64,000 nucleotides of DNA from Pelotomaculum isophthalicicum JI (GTDB taxonomy: Bacteria; Bacillota; Desulfotomaculia; Desulfotomaculales; Pelotomaculaceae), in the NCBI RefSeq assembly GCF_029478095.1, contig NZ_JAKOAV010000020.1, positions 1-64,000 on the forward strand, read 5' to 3'. This document shows positions 54,921 to 63,912 of the stretch, in pieces. The notes beneath the pieces were generated by a model that did not search any database, was not told where the DNA came from, and saw nothing but the letters and a program-made list of their open reading frames with translations. A program made the position numbers and the translations under genes. Numbering within the stretch: position 1 is the stretch's first letter; every line of letters begins with the position of its first letter.

Positions 54921-55673
54921 TTAACCATTGGGCTGCACCTTAAATTCGCGGTCAACAACATCTCCGGGGCTACCCATTAAACCGAGATTTTGACCGTTTA
55001 GCGAGGCTTCAACCGCTCCGGCGTTACCAAGAGTGACATTAATTTTATCTTTTCCTTCAAAGTGTTTTGACTGACCGGGAATCAAAGTCCCCTCAAAAGC
55101 CTGTCTCCCGTCTACGGTAACACTCATCCAGCAGTTGCTATTCTTGACGTTAAGGTCAAGTTTAACCATGGAGGAAGCAGCCGGCTGTTGCTGCACAACC
55201 GGGGGTTGCTGATTGACAGGAGGCGCCGTCTGTTCGCTCGTAACAGCATTCCCGCTGTTGTTAGACGCCATGTTGTTGCCTGACGTGTTGCCCTTGTCTT
55301 TTAATCCATTGGCAAATAAAGCCAGAACAACCATACCGACAATAACAGCGGCTATCGTGAGAAAGAGGCGGGAACGGGATTTACGGGGAACTCCGGCTTT
55401 ACTCTCCTCTTCAAAATACATGTCCGACGATTCTGTAGGAGCCTCCGTAAATAAACCGTTGAAATTTTCGAAAACATCTTCCGCGTCAATACCAAGAAAC
55501 CGCGTGTAGGTCCTTAAAAAAGCTTTCGCATAAACTGACCCGGGGAGAACTTGAAATTGCTCTTCTTCCAGCGCGCGAATATACTTGCGGCGTATTTTGG
55601 TTTCCTCTTCAACAGCCTCCAGGGTTAAGCCTTTGCCTTCCCTGGCTTCTTTCAACCTTTTCCCTATTTCCAC
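54921..55673 (-). CDS. rodZ: RodZ-like cell-shape protein
   Basis: A 250-residue bitopic membrane protein. An N-terminal HTH_25 domain (IGKRLKEAREGKGLTLEAVE, residues 3-22, through about 70) is followed by one membrane helix (about 104-124), a Gln-, Pro- and Val-rich linker and a C-terminal DUF4115 beta domain. RodZ links MreB to the wall-elongation machinery. The GTG start at 55673 has GGGAGGTG upstream. A RodZ homologue (YmfM) lies in the same region as tepA and spoIIIE in Bacillus, as here. Confidence 0.85.
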   Translation of the reverse strand: MEIGKRLKEAREGKGLTLEAVEEETKIRRKYIRALEEEQFQVLPGSVYAKAFLRTYTRFLGIDAEDVFENFNGLFTEAPTESSDMYFEEESKAGVPRKSRSRLFLTIAAVIVGMVVLALFANGLKDKGNTSGNNMASNNSGNAVTSEQTAPPVNQQPPVVQQQPAASSMVKLDLNVKNSNCWMSVTVDGRQAFEGTLIPGQSKHFEGKDKINVTLGNAGAVEASLNGQNLGLMGSPGDVVDREFKVQPNG

Positions 55674-55721
55674 AAGCTATGCACCTCCCCACCCAAACTG
55701 TTTGTCCACCGCGCAAAGATG

Positions 55722-56777
55722 CTACTGCAGCGACTCATGTAACGGCAAGTCTGTTACAAATTCGCAAATGATTTTAACCGCGTTTTCCATGTCGGCGGTA
55801 TCCACACATAAATCATAACCGGCGCCGGGACTATCCGGGTAATTGTATAACGGGTCGTAATGATATTTCAACATGAAAGAAATGACATGGTCGAAATTTT
55901 TTTCCGCCAACAGCTGGTTTAATTCTTCCACCCGGGCCCGCCCCAGCCTTTTCACCAGGGAAGAGGTCGCCCTCTGCAATTCAATCACACTTGAACCCGG
56001 CCCGCCGGCGTACACTTCCCGAATTCTTTTTATCCTGTTTTCAATGGATGTATAAAGTAGAATTCTTTCGCCGTGACGGATGAATTCCATCACCAGAGGC
56101 GGCACAAACAAATTGCCCACCCGGCGGCTCTCACACTCGACCACAAAGAAACCTCTACCGCAGGCTTTTTTTAACAACTGCACAATATGGCCTTCAAAAG
56201 CCTTCTGAGACGGGGAAGGGGGCAAACCGATCTTGCCGTAGACCGACCCGCGGTGCCGGGCCAATCCTTCCAGATCCAGCACGGGCACCCCTTTTTGAGC
56301 AAGACTGTTAAGTACATCTGTTTTCCCCACGCCTGTTAAACCGTGCAAGACGACTGCTCTTAAAGGTAGTTTTTGCTGACTCAGGTATTCGTTTACATAA
56401 CTGCGGTAAGCTTTATAACCACCTGCAATACGGTAAACCGGATAACCAGCGGTATCTAAAAACAAGGCCATCAACTCGCTGCGCTGCCCTCCACGCCAGC
56501 AAAAAACTACGACTTTTCTGCCGCGAGACAGCTTGTCAACCGCAGACAGTTTGTCACCGAGTTTCGGCGAGACCAATTCCAAACCCAACCTGACGGCCTG
56601 CTCCGTGCCGTCTCTGTGGTAGGTTAATCCTACCGCCGCCCGTTCCTCATTATTTAATACAGGTATGTTTACAGCACCCGGTATGGTATCTGTCAAGTAT
56701 TCATTCTCTGACCGCACGTCAACCAACAAAGCTTCGTCCAGTTCAAGAGCTTCTTCTAATGTGATGTCTTTAAACAA
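55722..56777 (-). CDS. mnmH: tRNA 2-selenouridine synthase (MnmH/SelU/YbbB)
   Basis: A 351-residue enzyme that replaces sulfur with selenium in the wobble 2-thiouridine of tRNAs. The N-terminal rhodanese domain has LVDVRSENEY and the catalytic Cys in VVFCWRGGQRS. The C-terminal domain has a P-loop (GLTGVGKTDVL) and AFEGHIVQLLKK. Its presence implies selenophosphate supply in the organism. The TTG start at 56777 has a weak GGAG. It follows the spoIIIE gene and overlaps no neighbour. Confidence 0.9.
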   Translation of the reverse strand: MFKDITLEEALELDEALLVDVRSENEYLTDTIPGAVNIPVLNNEERAAVGLTYHRDGTEQAVRLGLELVSPKLGDKLSAVDKLSRGRKVVVFCWRGGQRSELMALFLDTAGYPVYRIAGGYKAYRSYVNEYLSQQKLPLRAVVLHGLTGVGKTDVLNSLAQKGVPVLDLEGLARHRGSVYGKIGLPPSPSQKAFEGHIVQLLKKACGRGFFVVECESRRVGNLFVPPLVMEFIRHGERILLYTSIENRIKRIREVYAGGPGSSVIELQRATSSLVKRLGRARVEELNQLLAEKNFDHVISFMLKYHYDPLYNYPDSPGAGYDLCVDTADMENAVKIICEFVTDLPLHESLQ

Positions 56778-56870
56778 TTTATTTGCTCCAACTCACCCTG
56801 ATATAGCGTTTCCTATTACCCCAAATATATAACACAAGGTGAGGGTAGTGTCAACGAAACATATTTTATT

Positions 56871-59108
56871 CTAACTTTTCCTGAACATCTGGTTAAATTG
56901 TTCTAAAGTCATCAGTATAGCTCTGGGCTTACTACCTTCATAGCCACCAACGATCCCTTTCTTTTCCATCATGTCAATTAATCTGGCCGCCCTGGCATAT
57001 CCGATGTGCAGCCTTCTTTGCAGCAGCGAGATGGAAGCGTGGCCGCTTTCAATAAGAATTTGCACTGCCTGGGGCAAAAGCTCGTCCTCAATTTCAGGAA
57101 TAGCCTCTTTCGCCGGCTCATCATGCAAGATCTTATCATTATATACGGGTTCAGCTTGTTTTTTTAGGTAATTAACCAGATCCTCGACTTCCTTGTCAGA
57201 CAGAAAAGCGCCCTGTACGCGTAAAGGCTTTGAAGCCCCTACCGGCGAAAAGAGCATGTCCCCCTTTCCAAGGAGCTTTTCCGCGCCGGCCATATCCAGA
57301 ATTGTGCGCGAGTCAATTTGAGAAGACACCGCGAATGAGATGCGGGAAGGAATGTTCGCCTTGATCAAACCGGTGATTACGTCCACAGACGGCCGCTGGG
57401 TGGCAACCAGCAGGTGTATGCCCGCAGCCCTGGCCATTTGCGCCAAACGGCAAACAGCGTCCTCCACATCCGCCGGGGCAACCATCATCAGGTCGGATAA
57501 TTCGTCAATGATCACTACCATTAAAGGCAGCGGCATCTGCTTATTATCCTGGTCATGGTCCTTATTCTTAAACAATTGGTTATAGTGGGTGATATCACGC
57601 ACTCCAGCCGCGGCGAACAACTCATAGCGGTGTTCCATTTCCTTCACGGCCCACCTCAAGGATGTGGCCGCTTTTTTCGGCTCAATCACTACAGGTGAAA
57701 CCAAATGTGGAATTCCATTGTACATGGCGAGTTCCACCATTTTCGGATCAATCATCAGGAATTTAACTTCTTCAGGTGTTGCCTTAAAGAGTATACTGAC
57801 AATCAAAGTGTTGATGCAGACACTTTTACCGGAGCCGGTGGCGCCGGCGATCAGCAGATGGGGCATTTTGGCTAAATCCGCGACAACCGGGTTGCCGGCA
57901 ATGTCTTTCCCCAACGATATTGTTAGTTTTGAACCGCCTTGAATGAATTCCTGCGTTTCCAGCAGGTCACGCAAGTGAACCATGGAGGTTTCCTTATTTG
58001 GTATTTCTATGCCGACGGCAGCTTTGCCGGGTATAGGCGCCTCAATCCGCACACCCGGCGCCGCCATGCTCAAAGCGATATCGTCAGCTAAACTGACAAT
58101 CCGGCTGACTTTGACGCCGGAAGGCGGCTGGATTTCGTAACGGGTAATGGCCGGACCCCGGGAAACTTGAATTACTCTAGCCTTAATCCCGAAGCTGTCC
58201 AAGGTTTCTTCCAACTTACGGATATTTTCATTTATATCTTTACTTAACCGGTTATTCTTCAGCCTGAACGGCCTCGAAAGAATCGTCAACGGAGGCAACC
58301 GGTAGGATGTATTTTCCGGTAAAAAATCCAACGTTATATTTGGTTCGTGTTCTGTTTCTTCTTCGGCGGGCTCCTGTTTGCCGGCAGCGTTTTTCGCTTT
58401 TACCGGCTCTTTTTTATTTTTGACTTGCGTTTCCTCCTGATCTTGTCCTTCAACAGGTTGTTCGGAAACGACCGGGGCTCCCTGCATTGTTACACGCTCA
58501 CCCTGATCAATAATGACAGGAGTTGGCGGCAATGCTTGTTCACTATCCTCTTCAACTTCAGTAAAGAAGTAGTCTACCACTCCCCGTAAACCTTTTTGAG
58601 ACCCCTCTTTCAATTTAGCTGAAAACACCTGGGCCAATGACCATAGGGAAAGGTTTGTCAACAGCAATAAAGCGATAAGCCCGGCCGTAATCAAGATGAT
58701 ATAAGTGCCAAACATTCCAAAAGACTTTCTAATCAAATAACTAAGCAGCGCTCCGAGCAACCCGCCCCCGTCTCCGGCGATCCCCGCCTTAAAGGAATCT
58801 TCCAGGGGGATAATCAGATGAAAAAAAGTTAATACAGTGAGATAGATCAGCAATATCCCATACATCCTCGGTGAAACCACAGTCTGCTCCCGCCTGCGCA
58901 CCAGCCTGCCCCCTGCCAGGACCAGTAATAGCGGGAAAAAGTAGCATCCTTCACCAGCGATACTCTTTAAAATCTTCACTGCGAAATCGCTTATAAAACC
59001 AGACGGTTGCGACAGAAGGCTGACAATACAGAGCACGCCAAGCGCAACCAAAATAACCCCGGATATTTCGTGTTTTAATCCTTCCTTTAGTTGGCCCTGA
59101 TTTGCCAT
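56871..59108 (-). CDS. spoIIIE: DNA translocase FtsK/SpoIIIE
   Basis: A 745-residue septal DNA pump. Four N-terminal membrane helices (to about residue 165) are followed by a charged linker rich in Glu, Pro and Lys, and a RecA-like motor with Walker A GATGSGKSVCINTL, Walker B VVIIDELSDLMMV and TQRPSVDVITGLIKANIPSRI. The C-terminal gamma winged helix (SISLLQRRLHIGYARAARLIDMME) reads DNA orientation. The position next to tepA and ylzJ matches spoIIIE in Bacillus. The ATG at 59108 has AGGAGGG. Confidence 0.92.
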   Translation of the reverse strand: MANQGQLKEGLKHEISGVILVALGVLCIVSLLSQPSGFISDFAVKILKSIAGEGCYFFPLLLVLAGGRLVRRREQTVVSPRMYGILLIYLTVLTFFHLIIPLEDSFKAGIAGDGGGLLGALLSYLIRKSFGMFGTYIILITAGLIALLLLTNLSLWSLAQVFSAKLKEGSQKGLRGVVDYFFTEVEEDSEQALPPTPVIIDQGERVTMQGAPVVSEQPVEGQDQEETQVKNKKEPVKAKNAAGKQEPAEEETEHEPNITLDFLPENTSYRLPPLTILSRPFRLKNNRLSKDINENIRKLEETLDSFGIKARVIQVSRGPAITRYEIQPPSGVKVSRIVSLADDIALSMAAPGVRIEAPIPGKAAVGIEIPNKETSMVHLRDLLETQEFIQGGSKLTISLGKDIAGNPVVADLAKMPHLLIAGATGSGKSVCINTLIVSILFKATPEEVKFLMIDPKMVELAMYNGIPHLVSPVVIEPKKAATSLRWAVKEMEHRYELFAAAGVRDITHYNQLFKNKDHDQDNKQMPLPLMVVIIDELSDLMMVAPADVEDAVCRLAQMARAAGIHLLVATQRPSVDVITGLIKANIPSRISFAVSSQIDSRTILDMAGAEKLLGKGDMLFSPVGASKPLRVQGAFLSDKEVEDLVNYLKKQAEPVYNDKILHDEPAKEAIPEIEDELLPQAVQILIESGHASISLLQRRLHIGYARAARLIDMMEKKGIVGGYEGSKPRAILMTLEQFNQMFRKS

Positions 59109-59170
59109 GATTTACCCTCCTAAAATAAATATACCATAGGTGCCTCTAAAAGTCCTTGCAATTCGCAAAA

Positions 59171-59204
59171 AAAAAGCCCATATCACGAAAAATAAGGGCT
59201 TTTT
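59171..59204 (-). terminator. Intrinsic terminator after uppP
   Basis: AAAAAGCCC / GGGCTTTTT with a 16-base loop is followed by further T residues on the minus strand, between the uppP stop and the spoIIIE start. Confidence 0.75.
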
Positions 59205-59230
59205 AACAATATAAGTTCTTTCTCTAATAT

Positions 59231-60025
59231 TTAGACCCCGGCAGTCCTGACTAACGCCAGGATAATCACCGCAAACCCCACAATAAAACGGTACCATACA
59301 AATATAACAAAGCTGCGCTCAGTCAAATATCTCAGCAAAAAACCAATTGAAATAAAGCCCACCACAGCCGAAGAGACAATTCCGGTGATAAAAGCCGCGT
59401 TTAAATCCCCGGCGGATAATTCCATTAATTTTGCCATGCCCGCTCCGAAAATAATCGGCGTCGAGAGTAAAAATGAAAATCTAGCCGCGGTTTCACGTGT
59501 CAGCCCGCGGAAACGTCCCGCGGTCATGGTTATACCCGAACGGGATACTCCAGGGATAATTGACAACGCTTGTAAAAAACCGATAAATAAGCTGTCCGTC
59601 AAAGTGATCCCATAAAGCTGCTTCCTTCTTACCGCTTTCCGGTCAACCCAGTATAAAATCATACCCATGACAATAAGCATTATACCAATCAAGATTGGAT
59701 TTCTAAAAATAGTTTCAGCCTGTTTTTCAAACAAAAAACCGGATGCAGCGCCAGGTACTGTGGCAACAACCAGATACCAGAACAAAGATCCTTCCCTGGT
59801 AGGTCTGCGCATTAAGCCATCAGCAATCAATACCACCCAGTCCTTCCAAAAGAAGGCTACCACCGCCACCAATGTTCCCATATGTAGTGCCACGTCAAAT
59901 GATAACCCGGGATCCTGCCACTTGAAAGCCCAAGGTACAAGGACTAGATGGGCGGAACTGGATATGGGAAGAAATTCTCCGAGCCCCTGGACTATCCCCA
60001 GTACCAGCGCCTGTAAAACAGTCAA
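59231..60025 (-). CDS. uppP: Undecaprenyl-diphosphatase UppP/BacA
   Basis: About 264 residues and eight membrane helices. It dephosphorylates undecaprenyl pyrophosphate to recycle the wall lipid carrier. The signatures are LGIVQGLGEFLPISSSAHLV and IPGVSRSGITMTAGRFRG. The start is set at TTG 60025 behind AGGAGGGG; the longer frame adds 13 codons that do not fit the family. It is unrelated in sequence to the PAP2 enzymes elsewhere in the window, although they can share the substrate. Confidence 0.92.
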   Translation of the reverse strand: MTVLQALVLGIVQGLGEFLPISSSAHLVLVPWAFKWQDPGLSFDVALHMGTLVAVVAFFWKDWVVLIADGLMRRPTREGSLFWYLVVATVPGAASGFLFEKQAETIFRNPILIGIMLIVMGMILYWVDRKAVRRKQLYGITLTDSLFIGFLQALSIIPGVSRSGITMTAGRFRGLTRETAARFSFLLSTPIIFGAGMAKLMELSAGDLNAAFITGIVSSAVVGFISIGFLLRYLTERSFVIFVWYRFIVGFAVIILALVRTAGV

Positions 60026-60160
60026 CCAAATCCCCTCCTGATAAGCGCCCGTCACTAGGCACATGGCAATCTCCCGCTAAAACAACGCTGCCCCATACGT
60101 TTTAAGCGTTTACCAGAGTATTATAACATAGCACATTTTGTCCGTAAAAACCTTTTTTGA

Positions 60161-60373
60161 TTAACACTCGATTAAGCTTCCGGGTTGCAAATTTGTTTTC
60201 AAATAATCATAGGGATTTGTGCTTAAAAGTTTTACTATTCTTTTCTTTCCGCTGCTCGTATTTTCAACCAGCATTGAAACACCGTCGTAGTTAATTTCCT
60301 GATACTCCGGGTATTTTGTCCCGTCAAAACCTTCCAAAACCAATTCCAGCTGCATTGGAGTATATAGAATCAT
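60161..60373 (-). CDS. ylzJ: YlzJ-like protein
   Basis: A 70-residue protein beginning [17 protein letters not shown] and containing [14 protein letters not shown], a match to the YlzJ-like family of spore-formers. The ATG overlaps the tepA stop by four bases. The function is unknown; in Bacillus the gene also lies between tepA and spoIIIE. Confidence 0.8.
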   Translation of the reverse strand: MILYTPMQLELVLEGFDGTKYPEYQEINYDGVSMLVENTSSGKKRIVKLLSTNPYDYLKTNLQPGSLIEC

Positions 60374-61197
60374 TGTAGTGGCGCCTCTTTTTTCATATTT
60401 TCGTTTGTTTCAATTAAATCGTTGAGTTTTTTTACCGCGTCACCGATACCCCCCACCTCGTTAATCAAGCCGATATCCACCGCTTCTTTGCCGATCAGTA
60501 CCGTCCCGATATCTCTGGCTAATTCCCCGGTGCGAAACATTAATTCGCGGAATTTCTCCTCCGTTATGTCCGAATGATCCGTAACGAAACGCACTACCCG
60601 ATCCTGCATCTTATCCAGATATTCATAAGTCTGGGGAACGCCGATTACCAAGCCGTTCAAACGGATCGGGTGTATGGTCATGCTTGCTGTTGAAGCGATA
60701 AAGCTATAGGTGCATGATACCGCAACCGGCACGCCGATTGAATGTCCGCCTCCCAGTACAACAGATACGGAAGGCTTGGACATGCTGGCAATAATCTCTG
60801 CAATCGCTAAGCCCGCTTCCACATCTCCCCCCACCGTATTAAGCACAATTAAAATGCCTTTTACCTCGGGAGCTTGTTCCAAAGCCACCAACTGTGGAAT
60901 CATATGTTCGTATTTTGTGGTCTTATTCTGCGGCGGGAGCACTAAATGGCCTTCAATCTGACCTACTATGGTCAGGCAGTGAATGTTACTTTTTACCTCG
61001 GGTATCGGTGTTGAGCCCATTTCCTTGACCGATTCAAGCGCGCCTTTGGTCTGGCCGGCCACTCTCTTACCGGGTTTCGGTTCTTTTTCAGGCTCATCCC
61101 TTCGTTCAGGTTCTGGCAATACATCCGGATCGGGCTCAGGCACACCGGGATCGCCGGGTATTATTCCCGAATCGGATTTACAACCGGCAGTGGTCAT
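60370..61197 (-). CDS. tepA: ClpP-class protease TepA-like
   Basis: About 275 residues. A Pro-, Glu- and Asp-rich N-terminal 50 residues precede a ClpP-fold domain with [13 protein letters not shown], the nucleophile region [18 protein letters not shown] and a His in MTIHPIR. TepA in Bacillus was reported to aid protein translocation and to degrade small acid-soluble spore proteins. The ATG at 61197 has GAGGAGTG; an upstream in-frame start has no site. It is followed directly by ylzJ. Confidence 0.8.
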   Translation of the reverse strand: MTTAGCKSDSGIIPGDPGVPEPDPDVLPEPERRDEPEKEPKPGKRVAGQTKGALESVKEMGSTPIPEVKSNIHCLTIVGQIEGHLVLPPQNKTTKYEHMIPQLVALEQAPEVKGILIVLNTVGGDVEAGLAIAEIIASMSKPSVSVVLGGGHSIGVPVAVSCTYSFIASTASMTIHPIRLNGLVIGVPQTYEYLDKMQDRVVRFVTDHSDITEEKFRELMFRTGELARDIGTVLIGKEAVDIGLINEVGGIGDAVKKLNDLIETNENMKKEAPLQ

Positions 61198-61467
61198 TTT
61201 CTTCACTCCTCGCAATACTTAGAAATTTTCTGATTCATTCATCTCTTAGTATGCTTTGGAAGAAGTAAAAGTAACCACCAAAAATTCATGATAAATAATC
61301 AATATAAAAGCACAAAGTCACATAACGGCCCTTGCAAAGACAGAGGACAAAAGTTGTGCCATGGAAATTATTTACTAAAAATGATTAAAAGCATTAAGAA
61401 GAAGGATAGAAAAGAATAAGCCAGGGGTAAGTAGTTCCTTGGCTTTGGCATATTTTACACCGTTTAT
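61198..61467. other. Gene-free stretch upstream of tepA
   Basis: An AT-rich region with no supported gene. A hairpin AAGCCAGG / CCTTGGCTT at about 61424-61448 (one bulge) is followed on the minus strand by ATTCTTTTC and may be a terminator for the frame at 61468-61668. Confidence 0.45.
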
Positions 61468-61668
61468 TCAATCACAAACACGTTCCGGCAACCACCCCGC
61501 CCGATCCTTTACGAGATCGCGCACCAATCCCTGCTCCGTCTCACACCGATAACGCAATAAAGCTAAGGAGATCCTTGCCCTCATTGGTGCCGTATGATAA
61601 GGTGTGGCACTTACCTCACGGGAGTCTCCACTTTTAAAACTCTGACACGCGATAATAGCAGGTAGCAC
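61468..61668 (-). CDS. Possible small basic protein, unrecognised
   Basis: A 66-residue frame from a GTG with no clear ribosome site. The C-terminal part (MRARISLALLRYRCETEQGL onwards) is helical and basic. Codon choice is coding-like and a terminator-like hairpin follows, but the start is poor, so it may be a remnant of a longer gene. I do not recognise a family. Confidence 0.3.
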   Translation of the reverse strand: MLPAIIACQSFKSGDSREVSATPYHTAPMRARISLALLRYRCETEQGLVRDLVKDRAGWLPERVCD

Positions 61669-61715
61669 CGTTTGCAGTCATCTTAATGCCAGCCGCTTTA
61701 ATCTCTCAAATATCC

Positions 61716-62318
61716 TTACGGTTCTACAATATCCTTTCCCGTACTTAAAAACACCTTTTTTTCACGCATGAAACTCTGGACATCGTTCAGCGTCTCGCCA
61801 AAGCGCTGAAAGTGTACTACCTCCCTCTGCCTTAGGAATTTAAGCACATCAGTGACACAAGGGTCATCACTTAAATGGATCAGATGCTCGTAAGTAGCCC
61901 TAGCCTTTTGCTCAGCATCCATATCTTCGGTCAGATCAGCAACCGGGTCGCCTGTGGCAGCTACATAGGCGGCTATCCAGGGCACGCCGTTGGGGTCGCT
62001 CCAGAACAGGGCGGTGTCATGCTGGGCGTAATGCCCGCCCAGTCCGGCGGCCTGCATTTGCTGGGGGCTGACTCCCCTGGTCAGCTTGTAAAAAAGAGTT
62101 GCCACAATTTCCATATGAGCCATCTCTTCAGTGCCAATATCCGTCAGCAACCCTTTTGCCTTGTCCGTGGGCATGGTGTATCTTTGGTTCAGGTACCGTA
62201 AAGAGGCCGACAATTCCCCGTCCGGCCCGCCATATTGAGTAATAATCACTTTTGCCAACTTGGGATTAGGACCGGATACCCTTACCGGGTATTCTAATTT
62301 TTTTTGATAAACCCACAT
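61716..62318 (-). CDS. cotJC: CotJC manganese-catalase-like spore coat protein
   Basis: A 200-residue ferritin-like dimetal protein that matches manganese catalase and CotJC. It starts MWVYQKKLEYPVRV and carries metal-ligand helices with GELSASLRYLNQRY, GTEEMAHMEIVA and a late LRQREVVHFQRFGE. It belongs to the inner spore coat and probably degrades peroxide. The ATG at 62318 has AGGAAGGG. It is the last gene of cotJABC. Confidence 0.92.
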   Translation of the reverse strand: MWVYQKKLEYPVRVSGPNPKLAKVIITQYGGPDGELSASLRYLNQRYTMPTDKAKGLLTDIGTEEMAHMEIVATLFYKLTRGVSPQQMQAAGLGGHYAQHDTALFWSDPNGVPWIAAYVAATGDPVADLTEDMDAEQKARATYEHLIHLSDDPCVTDVLKFLRQREVVHFQRFGETLNDVQSFMREKKVFLSTGKDIVEP

Positions 62319-62345
62319 TAATTAATCCCTTCCTTAATTCTAGAT

Positions 62346-62669
62346 TTACATATCCCAAGGCCAGGGGGAGTTGATCCACTGCCAAGGGTGCTGACTGGAA
62401 GCCATACCGAAAGGAAATAGCGGACCGTAATATTGTTCATAGGCCTCAATACATTTTTTTAGCTGAGGCACAACCGAATTATATAAACTCAGGGCCTGCT
62501 GGTCATCCGGATGTGTATCCAGGTATAAGTTTAATTCAATAGCGGTAAACTCAAGTTCTTGTATTTTTAAAAGCATTTGCGCCTGTTGATTATACATGTT
62601 TTCAGCTTTGGCCTTATCTTCATGTTTGTCTGTTTTTTGAGTCTGGGTCTTTTCTTGTTTATTGTCCAT
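62346..62669 (-). CDS. cotJB: Spore coat protein CotJB
   Basis: About 107 residues. A charged N-terminal 30 residues precede the CotJB domain, with LKIQELEFTAIELNLYLDTHPDDQQAL and a Trp-rich end (HPWQWINSPWPWDM). The ATG at 62669 has GAGAGGTG; a GTG three codons earlier overlaps it. It lies between cotJA and cotJC, as in Bacillus. Confidence 0.9.
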   Translation of the reverse strand: MDNKQEKTQTQKTDKHEDKAKAENMYNQQAQMLLKIQELEFTAIELNLYLDTHPDDQQALSLYNSVVPQLKKCIEAYEQYYGPLFPFGMASSQHPWQWINSPWPWDM

Positions 62670-62686
62670 TTGATTCACCTCTCTAT

Positions 62687-62905
62687 CTAACCTGGGTATG
62701 GCGATACCAGTTCAGGGAATATGGTACCGTGGGCTAAAGCTTCCGCCGGACTGAAGACCTGCCCCATTTTTTGCCATGGAACATAGGCGCGCGCTAGTTG
62801 CATTGGCGGCATTGTATCGCCTGTGTATGGTAGCGTATTTGGAAGTCCTGGCATATTGGGGGCAGTTGGATAATTTGACGGGGGAAGATATTTATTGAAG
62901 CTCAT
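62687..62905 (-). CDS. cotJA: Spore coat associated protein CotJA
   Basis: A 72-residue Pro-rich protein with the CotJA core LARAYVPWQKMGQVFSPAEA and a FPELVSPYPG ending. The ATG at 62905 has AAGGAGG seven bases upstream. It is the first gene of the cotJ operon. Confidence 0.9.
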   Translation of the reverse strand: MSFNKYLPPSNYPTAPNMPGLPNTLPYTGDTMPPMQLARAYVPWQKMGQVFSPAEALAHGTIFPELVSPYPG

Positions 62906-63121
62906 AGAAAAACCTCCTTATTATAGATACTTTATCTTATGAAAGAATTACCTTAATGCACACGCTGTAGTCCCTGGTGGTATTTGGCAGTATACACAAC
63001 CTTATCTTTTTACCCGCTTATTCCCAATTTTAATTTGTCATTAAACAAAAGCCCCCCGGGGATTCCGGGGGCGCAAACTGCTGCACTGTAATTTATAACG
63101 GAAAGGATAAATACAATACAT

Positions 63122-63328
63122 TTAATTATGTCTGCTGTAATTTTTATTTTTTTTCTGCTGATACATCCTTTGGTCGGCTTCTTCTATTAAATTAATAATA
63201 GTTTTCGAATCAGACGGTTTCCAAATGACAGTACCGAAGCTAATTCCAATTTCTTTCACAGTCTCATCTATATTTTTCCATAGGTTTAGCTCTTTATAAA
63301 GCGATTGAATTATTGAAAATGGTACCAA
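63122..63328 (-). pseudogene. C-terminal fragment of a GGDEF domain
   Basis: A 68-residue frame has only the end of a diguanylate cyclase domain (GISFGTVIWKPSDSKTIINL and EEADQRMYQQKKN). The GGDEF motif and everything before it are gone. The start is a TTG without a ribosome site. It is a relic. Confidence 0.6.
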
Positions 63329-63370
63329 AAAGACACTAGGTTATCTGTAAGAAGCTGAATATGTTTACAT

Positions 63371-63429
63371 GCAAGCCGCTCTTCTTTCCCCCGGGGTGGC
63401 AGTACCTGGGGGAGAGAAGAGCGGCCTGC
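63371..63429. repeat. Long near-perfect hairpin
   Basis: GCCGCTCTTCT and CCCCC pair with GGGGG and AGAAGAGCGGC around a short loop; with the flanking GCA / TGC, almost 20 bp can pair. There is no T tract on either strand in the right place. It may be an element end or a stable RNA structure downstream of ymaF. Confidence 0.6.
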
Positions 63430-63495
63430 GAGCATAAAAAATATAACCGTACTATTTTGCACAACTCCTCTATTGCACTGGAATTATTTAAAGCT

Positions 63496-63912
63496 CTATG
63501 GTCTAGAATCAATAAGATAAGTTTCGATCGTTGTAGCAAAAAAAATACTATGGGAGTGCTCATCATTTAGTTTAGTGATTCCCTTAATCAAGTGTACATG
63601 CTTTTCATCATCAAGAGGTATTGCAGGTCCAGTCTCAATCACTATTTCATGTTGGTGACCTTCAAATAAATCTGTGTTTATTAATATGCCGTGTATATGT
63701 CTGAAGTGTCCGTTGGGTAGTTTTACAGGTATGACTTCACTTGTCACTCCAATAAAACGGTGTTTATGTCTTTCATCATTTTCTTGAGCACACTGTGTAC
63801 TGCCCAAAAACTCATGCACATGAGTCTGTGGATTATTTTGGGGCTTTTTTAGGGCAACAGAACCAGTAATTGGGCCGTATACGGTAGCCGCGCTGTCATT
63901 TTTCTCCGGCAT
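63496..63912 (-). CDS. YmaF-like His-rich protein
   Basis: A 138-residue protein with at least six HxH-type sites in a regular series: HVHEF, HKHRF, HIHGI, HQHEI, HVHLI and HSHSI. Spacing is about 16-22 residues. This is the pattern of the YmaF family (PF12788) of spore-formers. The regular His pairs suggest binding of a metal such as zinc, copper or nickel, but no activity is known. The ATG at 63912 has TTTGGAGGAG. Confidence 0.75.
   Translation of the reverse strand: MPEKNDSAATVYGPITGSVALKKPQNNPQTHVHEFLGSTQCAQENDERHKHRFIGVTSEVIPVKLPNGHFRHIHGILINTDLFEGHQHEIVIETGPAIPLDDEKHVHLIKGITKLNDEHSHSIFFATTIETYLIDSRP

Noticed and set aside
59112-59297. Minus-strand 61-residue frame between uppP and spoIIIE
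   Set aside because: It overlaps the 3' end of uppP in another frame and spans the terminator hairpin.
61468-61668. Group II intron or retroelement remnant
   Set aside because: The minus-strand text briefly resembles intron-end sequence, but no domain V hairpin or reverse transcriptase motif is present.
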